A DNA stretch of 64,000 bases from Belliella alkalica (GTDB lineage Bacteria > Bacteroidota > Bacteroidia > Cytophagales > Cyclobacteriaceae), in assembly GCF_022549785.1 (NCBI RefSeq), contig NZ_JAKZGO010000013.1, forward strand, positions 57,647 through 121,646, read 5' to 3'. Position numbers and translations under genes: made by a program. This document shows positions 61,933 through 64,000 of this stretch, piece after piece. The notes beneath the pieces are model-generated. The model searched no databases, was not told the origin of the DNA, and saw only the letters and a list, made by a program, of their open reading frames with translations. Numbering within the stretch: position 1 is the first letter of the stretch; each line of letters opens with the position of its first letter.

Positions 61933-63261
61933 TTAGTTTTCCAAAAGCTCTTTGAACTTCTCGATTGACAAAACTTCTTCTGTCAAGTCTATATTTTCTT
62001 TGACAAAGGTCAACACTTTTTCGTTTTGAACAGATGTCATCATCTGCATGTAGTTTTGTCCTTCGTTTCCTTGAAGGTAATTATCTACAAACATATCCAT
62101 ACTGTCTTCCAATTGTGCGCCTAAGCCCGAAGATGCAAATTGTTCTCGAACCATTTCCTTGGTTTTTTCGATCACATCAGCATGCTCTGCTTTGATTTCA
62201 TTCGCTTGAGCTATTTCATTTGAAATGATAGTCCAAGACAATTGCTTCGCATAGATTGGGTACTCTTGGTCTACTTGCTCTTGAGTGACTTTTCCTTCAT
62301 TGGCTTTTAGTAACCACTCTTTTAAGAAATCTTCAGGAAGGTCGATCTTTGCACTACCAATTAAAGTTTCTTTGATCTTTTCATCGCTGTATACTTTGAT
62401 TTCCTTATTGTAGTTTTCTGACATGATGGAATTTACTTTTTCCAAAAATGCTTCTTCAGATTCTACTTGGTTTGGACCAAACACTTTATCAAAAAACTCT
62501 TGGTTCAATTCAGCCAATTCGGTTCTGTTGATGTTTTGTACTACAAAAGTGAATTTGCCAGAAAGTTTTTCAACTTCAGACTCTTCTACACCAACCGTCT
62601 CTGCTAAGTCTTCTTTGATCGCTTTTGATGGATCAAATTCAACGATGTCACCTTTTTTCAAGCCTATGAATTTCTTCAATGACCTTCCGTCAACTTTAGA
62701 TAATGGAAGAGAGAACGTCTTTTCAAAATCACCATCTACAGCTTTGATGTCACCATATATGAAGTCTCCTTCTTGGCTTTCATCTGGATTTGTCATTTTA
62801 CCATATTGGCTACGAAGATTTTGAATAGCTTCATTGATGGTTTCTTTGTCCATCTCTACACTGTAGCTAGTAGCGTTGATATTTTTGTCAACAGAAATTT
62901 TAACATCTTCAACAAAGCCGATTTTGTATTCAAAATCAAATTCTTTTTGAGTATTCCAATCGATTTGATCAGCATCTTCAATTACCGGAAGGGGATCACC
63001 CAATATTTTAAAAGTTTGGGCTTTCAGATAATCATTTAAAGAAGTAGAAAGGATACTGTTTATTTCATCCACCAATACGGAAGTACCGTAAAGTTTTTTC
63101 ACCATCGTAACTGGCGCTTTACCAGGTCTAAAGCCTTTGATGTTGGCTTTCCTTGCGTATTCTTTAACTTTAGCATCAACCTTTGGTTGATAATCTGCTT
63201 CATTTAACTTAATTTTAACTGAAGCTTGATTTGCTGAATGCTTGTCTAATGTGATTTCCAA
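61933..63261 (-). CDS. tig: Trigger factor
   Basis: Ribosome-bound chaperone of 442 residues. The N-terminal ribosome-binding domain contains the signature region RKANIKGFRPGKAPVTMVKKLYG (contacts L23), the middle domain is the FKBP-like insertion (about 150-240) and the C-terminal helical arms follow. Divergent enough in the FKBP part that prolyl isomerase activity is doubtful. Start MEITLDKHSANQASVKIKL at 63261. First gene of the operon with clpP and clpX, as in many bacteria. Confidence 0.94.
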   Translation of the reverse strand: MEITLDKHSANQASVKIKLNEADYQPKVDAKVKEYARKANIKGFRPGKAPVTMVKKLYGTSVLVDEINSILSTSLNDYLKAQTFKILGDPLPVIEDADQIDWNTQKEFDFEYKIGFVEDVKISVDKNINATSYSVEMDKETINEAIQNLRSQYGKMTNPDESQEGDFIYGDIKAVDGDFEKTFSLPLSKVDGRSLKKFIGLKKGDIVEFDPSKAIKEDLAETVGVEESEVEKLSGKFTFVVQNINRTELAELNQEFFDKVFGPNQVESEEAFLEKVNSIMSENYNKEIKVYSDEKIKETLIGSAKIDLPEDFLKEWLLKANEGKVTQEQVDQEYPIYAKQLSWTIISNEIAQANEIKAEHADVIEKTKEMVREQFASSGLGAQLEDSMDMFVDNYLQGNEGQNYMQMMTSVQNEKVLTFVKENIDLTEEVLSIEKFKELLEN

Positions 63262-63286
63262 GGTATATTGATTTTGATTTGTCTTT

Positions 63287-63364
63287 AACTAAAAACCCTC
63301 AATCTCTTTTCGTCATTCGAATCGCTTAAAGCTATTTCGAAATCGGAACCGTGATTGAGGGTTT
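63287..63364 (-). terminator. Large branched hairpin between tRNA-Leu and tig
   Basis: A perfect 12-bp outer stem (AAACCCTCAATC at 63293-63304 with GATTGAGGGTTT at 63353-63364) encloses an inner hairpin made of two TTCGAA blocks and GCTT/AAGC. On the minus strand the outer stem ends in GGGTTTTTAG, so it can terminate the tRNA transcript. Confidence 0.6.
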
Positions 63365-63371
63365 GAAAACG

Positions 63372-63453
63372 TGCGGATAGAGGGACTCGAACCCCCATGC
63401 CTTACGGCGCTAGATCCTAAGTCTAGTGCGTCTACCAATTTCGCCACATCCGC
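63372..63453 (-). tRNA. tRNA-Leu (anticodon UAG)
   Basis: Read on the minus strand the 82-base sequence folds into a class II cloverleaf: acceptor GCGGATG/TATCCGC with a terminal G-U pair, D-arm with AAATTGGTAGACGCA, anticodon stem CTAGA/TCTAG with loop CTTAGGA (anticodon TAG), a long variable arm (CGCCGTAAGGCA) and T-arm GGGGGTTCGAGTCCCTC. The CCA end is not encoded (A73 is followed by CG). A perfect promoter lies 16 bases upstream. Confidence 0.95.
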
Positions 63454-63469
63454 TTATCTAATGTGGATG

Positions 63470-63501
63470 CAAAGGTAATCATGAATTTTAAACTTGCAAA
63501 A
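63470..63501 (-). promoter_or_regulatory. tRNA-Leu promoter
   Basis: On the minus strand TTTTG (63497-63501), 19 bases, TACCTTTG (63470-63477): a full match to the Bacteroidota consensus, 16 bases before the tRNA 5' end. Confidence 0.75.
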
Positions 63502-63575
63502 GTTGGAGTGAAAATATTGAAAAAAAGTTTAAAAAAAATTTAAGAATGCCCTTTTAATTAAATAGAGAATTGTTT

Positions 63576-63583
63576 TACCTTCG
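63576..63583 (+). promoter_or_regulatory. Possible -7 element of relA/spoT
   Basis: TACCTTCG differs from TAnnTTTG at one base and ends 5 bases before the ATG at 63589, so the mRNA could be leaderless. Confidence 0.35.
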
Positions 63584-63588
63584 AATAT

Positions 63589-64000
63589 ATGATACAAGTA
63601 GATCTAGAAGAAGAAAGAAAAGAGATCCTAAAGCGTTATCGGAAGTTGTTGAAGTTGGCAAAGCCACTACTCAAGTCTGGAGATGCAAAGATTATCAAAA
63701 AGGCTTTTAATGTCTCCAATGAGGCTCATAAGGAGATGAGAAGAAAGTCAGGTGAGCCTTACATTTATCATCCGTTAGAAGTTGCATTAGTATGTGTGGA
63801 AGAAATTGGCTTAGGTCCTACCAGTATTGTGGCCGCACTTCTTCATGATGTAGTTGAAGACACAGATTGGGAATTGGAGGATATAGAAAGGGAGTTTGGG
63901 CCAAAAGTGATGCAAATCATCGATGGGTTGACCAAAATATCTGGCGTATTTGATTATGGTTCTTCGCAACAAGCTGAGAACTTTAGAAAAATGCTTTTGA
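63589..64000 (+). CDS. RelA/SpoT-family (p)ppGpp synthetase/hydrolase, 5' part
   Basis: The first 137 codons of a long gene cut by the window end. After a charged N-terminus (MIQVDLEEERKEILKRYRKLLKLAKPL) comes the HD hydrolase domain: YIYHPLEVALVCVEEIGLG and the HD pair with Glu-Asp in AALLHDVVEDTDW, then DGLTKISG. Intact HD residues suggest hydrolase activity as in bifunctional Rel/SpoT enzymes; the synthetase, TGS and ACT domains lie beyond the window. The ATG at 63589 follows a TACCTTCG box by 5 bases. Confidence 0.92.
   Translation, partial: MIQVDLEEERKEILKRYRKLLKLAKPLLKSGDAKIIKKAFNVSNEAHKEMRRKSGEPYIYHPLEVALVCVEEIGLGPTSIVAALLHDVVEDTDWELEDIEREFGPKVMQIIDGLTKISGVFDYGSSQQAENFRKMLL

Noticed and set aside
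63372..63453. Possible integration site at the tRNA-Leu 3' end
   Set aside because: No integrase gene and no repeat of the tRNA 3' end was found in the window; neighbours are core genes.

Overview
The window looks like chromosomal core DNA from a member of the Bacteroidota, most likely the Cytophagales/Cyclobacteriaceae (an Algoriphagus- or Belliella-like relative). This rests on several things: a SusC/SusD pair, a PorE-like TPR/PD40/OmpA protein, DUF4293, the GlmU-like sugar nucleotidyltransferase found in this phylum, many short secreted beta-barrel proteins, almost no Shine-Dalgarno sequences, and repeated TTG-N19/20-TAnnTTTG promoters of the Bacteroidota primary sigma factor. The genus cannot be fixed from sequence reading alone. 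Coding density is high and no complete insertion sequence, prophage, CRISPR array or rRNA operon is visible.

Layout. 0-8 kb: the 3' part of purH, a RelE/ParE-type toxin-antitoxin pair, cysS with an overlapping M28/glutaminyl-cyclase-like lipoprotein, and a LacI regulator followed by galM and galK. 8-17.4 kb (minus strand): a beta-barrel protein, a lone receiver domain, an NSS transporter, then a tightly packed run holB, retropepsin-like protease, rimK, hemC, cyclophilin, RfbD-like reductase, headed by a GlmU-like protein and rpmE (L31 type B). 17.6-23 kb: a Wzi-like barrel protein converging on an uncharacterised pair (a large helical-repeat secreted protein and a TIM-barrel-like lipoprotein). 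23-34 kb: two ABC exporters, YifB/ComM, a trans-sulfuration enzyme, DUF4293, truA, and three small envelope proteins, one with a collagen-like stretch. 34-37 kb: hemE, an 816-bp non-coding region with a REP-like palindromic element between two 77-bp direct repeats, and a barrel protein.

37-43 kb is a molybdenum-cofactor block (MOSC protein, moaA, moeA, a TauE/SafE transporter, moaD, moeB-rhodanese, moaE) without moaC. 43-51 kb: dnaK, an MscS channel, ogt, two GNATs, queE and the PorE-like protein. 51-57 kb: a very AT-rich leader and a susC-susD-lipoprotein operon with no glycosidase. 57-64 kb: a secreted unknown, queD, lpxB, the tig-clpP-clpX protein-quality operon (minus strand), tRNA-Leu(UAG), and the 5' part of a RelA/SpoT gene cut by the window end.

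The most unusual signals are non-coding: degenerate 7-bp-period repeat tracts at several intergenic sites, the REP-like element with flanking duplications, near-leaderless promoters (hemE, truA, relA/spoT), a sigma-54-like box before dnaK, and large branched hairpins at gene borders. The best candidate for an undescribed protein system is the lipoprotein plus CAGGW-motif protein pair at 19.3-22.9 kb.
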